The position numbers were made by a program, and so were the translations under genes. The notes beneath the pieces were generated by a model. That model saw only the letters and a list, made by a program, of their open reading frames with translations. It ran no database searches and had not been told where the DNA came from. Positions 37,540-39,033 of a stretch of 39,033 nucleotides of DNA are shown here, one piece after another (the first letter of the stretch is position 1; the number at the start of each line of letters is the position of its first letter). The DNA is from Candidatus Dadabacteria bacterium (GTDB lineage Bacteria; Bdellovibrionota_C; UBA2361; J046): assembly GCA_003696425.1 (NCBI GenBank), contig RFHI01000029.1:1-39033 (forward strand), given 5' to 3'.

Positions 37540-37557
37540 CGGGGTGTCTGATACTTC
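37540..37557. repeat. Right 18-bp inverted repeat CGGGGTGTCTGATACTTC
   Basis: Exact reverse complement of 36249-36266. Confidence 0.92.
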
Positions 37558-37692
37558 GAGAGGAGATACTTGTTTTTATTTACCCAACACTTCTGACTAC
37601 AGATAATACTTTCCTTTTGTAGACTAACCGCTATACAATCGCCGCGAAGTATAAAGAAAGCTGTTAACTGTAATTCCTGGAGGAACGGAACA

Positions 37693-38064
37693 ATGAAAAA
37701 TCTAATTACAATTCTGTTTACTTCACTTTTGTGTTTAAGTGCAAACGCCTATGCCAGTGGCACTGATAAAGTTGCTGCCGATGAAGCCTGGAATAAAATT
37801 CAGCACGGTGCACTGCTGGTTGACGTACGTACACCGAAAGAGTTCCAGAGCGGACATATTGAGGGAGCTGTAAACATCCCCCATACTGAAATAACGAAAA
37901 AGATAGCTGAGCTTGAAAAGAATAAAGAGCGCGAAATAGTACTTTACTGCCGCTCCGGAAAACGTGCCGGCAAAGCACTTGAAGCGCTTAAACAGCTCGG
38001 CTATCAGCATGTGGTCAACGCCGGAGGCTACAGAGATCTGCTGGAACACGCGCCTAAGGGATAG
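37693..38064 (+). CDS. Secreted rhodanese-like domain protein
   Basis: Signal peptide; LVDVRTPKEFQSGHIEGAVNIPH, IVLYCRSGKRAGKALEALKQLGYQHVVNAGGY. SD GGAGG upstream. Confidence 0.92.
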   Translation: MKNLITILFTSLLCLSANAYASGTDKVAADEAWNKIQHGALLVDVRTPKEFQSGHIEGAVNIPHTEITKKIAELEKNKEREIVLYCRSGKRAGKALEALKQLGYQHVVNAGGYRDLLEHAPKG

Positions 38065-38118
38065 AAATATTGACGTGGCCTGCTTAATAGTTTCAGAATA
38101 GAGTCTGAAACACGACAG

Positions 38119-38194
38119 GCCACCCTAGCTCAGCTGGTAGAGCAATCGATTCGTAATCGATAGGTCGGGAGTTCGACTCTCCTGGGTGGCTCCA
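38119..38194 (+). tRNA. tRNA-Thr (anticodon CGU), CCA encoded
   Basis: Cloverleaf by eye: GCCACCC/GGGTGGC acceptor, GCTC/GAGC D stem, ATCGA-TTCGTAA-TCGAT anticodon arm, GGGAG-TTCGACT-CTCCT T arm, TCCA end. Confidence 0.93.
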
Positions 38195-38437
38195 TTTGAT
38201 CTAATTGGCTGCGCTTAAATTAAAAGTGTAGCGCGCCTATAGCTCTGACACTCTCAGTATCCAGTTGAGTTTCCGCTCACTGAGTACTGTTTTTCTGATT
38301 TCAGAAGGATCTGCAGCCAGCATCCAGCCCACAGCAGAACAGCTGCCACTGCCGCCTCGGAAAATCAGAAAGCTGTAACACTGACAGCGGGTAGCAGAGA
38401 GCCGGCAGCTGATTCCCATATTTCCGTAAAGATGTTT

Positions 38438-38908
38438 TTAGCCCGCCCTTTTTACCGCCCTTCCTCTGAGTACTGAATCACAGCGATCGCCATCATTACA
38501 CGCTATTTTTACCGTATAAACCACATCAGCCTCGCTGCCATCGCTGTTATTATAAGCGAGCTCTTCATCCAGCCTGCAGAATCTTCCGTCTCCGGTTAAA
38601 TTGCCTTCCAGGGAGGCAGAGGCTGAAAAACTTCCGGGGCTTTGCACGCTGCCATTATATTTATTCAGTGCAAGATTTTCTGCTGCCACACTTACAGCAT
38701 CACCACTCTGATTTATGGTTTCAACATCACTTAAGACCAGCCCTTCTCCACCGCCTTTTATCAACTCACAGCGGTCAAGCGGAAAATTAAAGCTTACGTC
38801 CCACACCCCGTTAAATACACTGCTTAAAACCCGGCCTGTGGCCGAGGGACCACTGCAACCCAAAAGAGTTACCACCAGCACTAAGAGAACTGTATATATC
38901 TTCTTCAT
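38438..38908 (-). CDS. Putative lipoprotein, unknown function
   Basis: MKKIYTVLLVLVVTLLGCSGPS lipobox. Confidence 0.6.
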   Translation of the reverse strand: MKKIYTVLLVLVVTLLGCSGPSATGRVLSSVFNGVWDVSFNFPLDRCELIKGGGEGLVLSDVETINQSGDAVSVAAENLALNKYNGSVQSPGSFSASASLEGNLTGDGRFCRLDEELAYNNSDGSEADVVYTVKIACNDGDRCDSVLRGRAVKRAG

Positions 38909-39033
38909 CTAAAGAGCCTTCCTCTGAAAAACGGGAAAACACTGCACAAGTGCTAGTATATCGTATCGGCCGGATGGATAAATATACTCAAATATAACCT
39001 GGTGAAGCGTGGTCAGAAGATACTGGTAAATGC

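Larger units (their letters stand above)
36204..37557. mobile_element. RAYT/REP-type element bounded by GAAGTATC... inverted repeats
   Basis: Y1 transposase between perfect 18-bp inverted repeats; left boundary is approximate. Confidence 0.65.

Overview
Gram-negative chromosomal window, mostly dense housekeeping and metabolic genes, with several unusual spots. Taxonomy cannot be fixed without searches.

Main blocks: (1) an AMIN/J-domain-like protein, a ChaN-like lipoprotein, small lipoproteins and a Cys-rich 'CGVCGGDGTSC' secreted protein; (2) mtnP and pheST, where pheS has no ATG/GTG/TTG start at its expected N-terminus and appears to begin at ATC; (3) a hicA-hicB pair whose hicA toxin is broken by a 67-bp insertion bounded by perfect 38-bp direct repeats; (4) an iron cassette of a cupredoxin plus an FTR1 permease fused to a beta-rich C-terminal domain; (5) a ClC channel; (6) a TonB receptor/YfiR/hybrid histidine kinase signalling block; (7) a tightly coupled heme d1-type operon (nirF, met8/cysG-N-like, nirJ, a TrpD2/YbiB-like protein, fused nirDL-type siroheme decarboxylase, cobA-cbiX fusion) with no nirS or nirN in the window; (8) a RAYT/IS200-like Y1 transposase between perfect 18-bp inverted repeats; (9) a rhodanese and tRNA-Thr(CGU).

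Dispersed through intergenic DNA is a family of CGTAGACG/CGTCTACG hairpin repeats, partly embedded in a larger ~250-300 bp composite non-coding element. The best leads are the TrpD2-like gene inside the d1 operon, the hairpin-repeat family, the interrupted hicA, the FTR1-beta fusion and the non-canonical pheS start.
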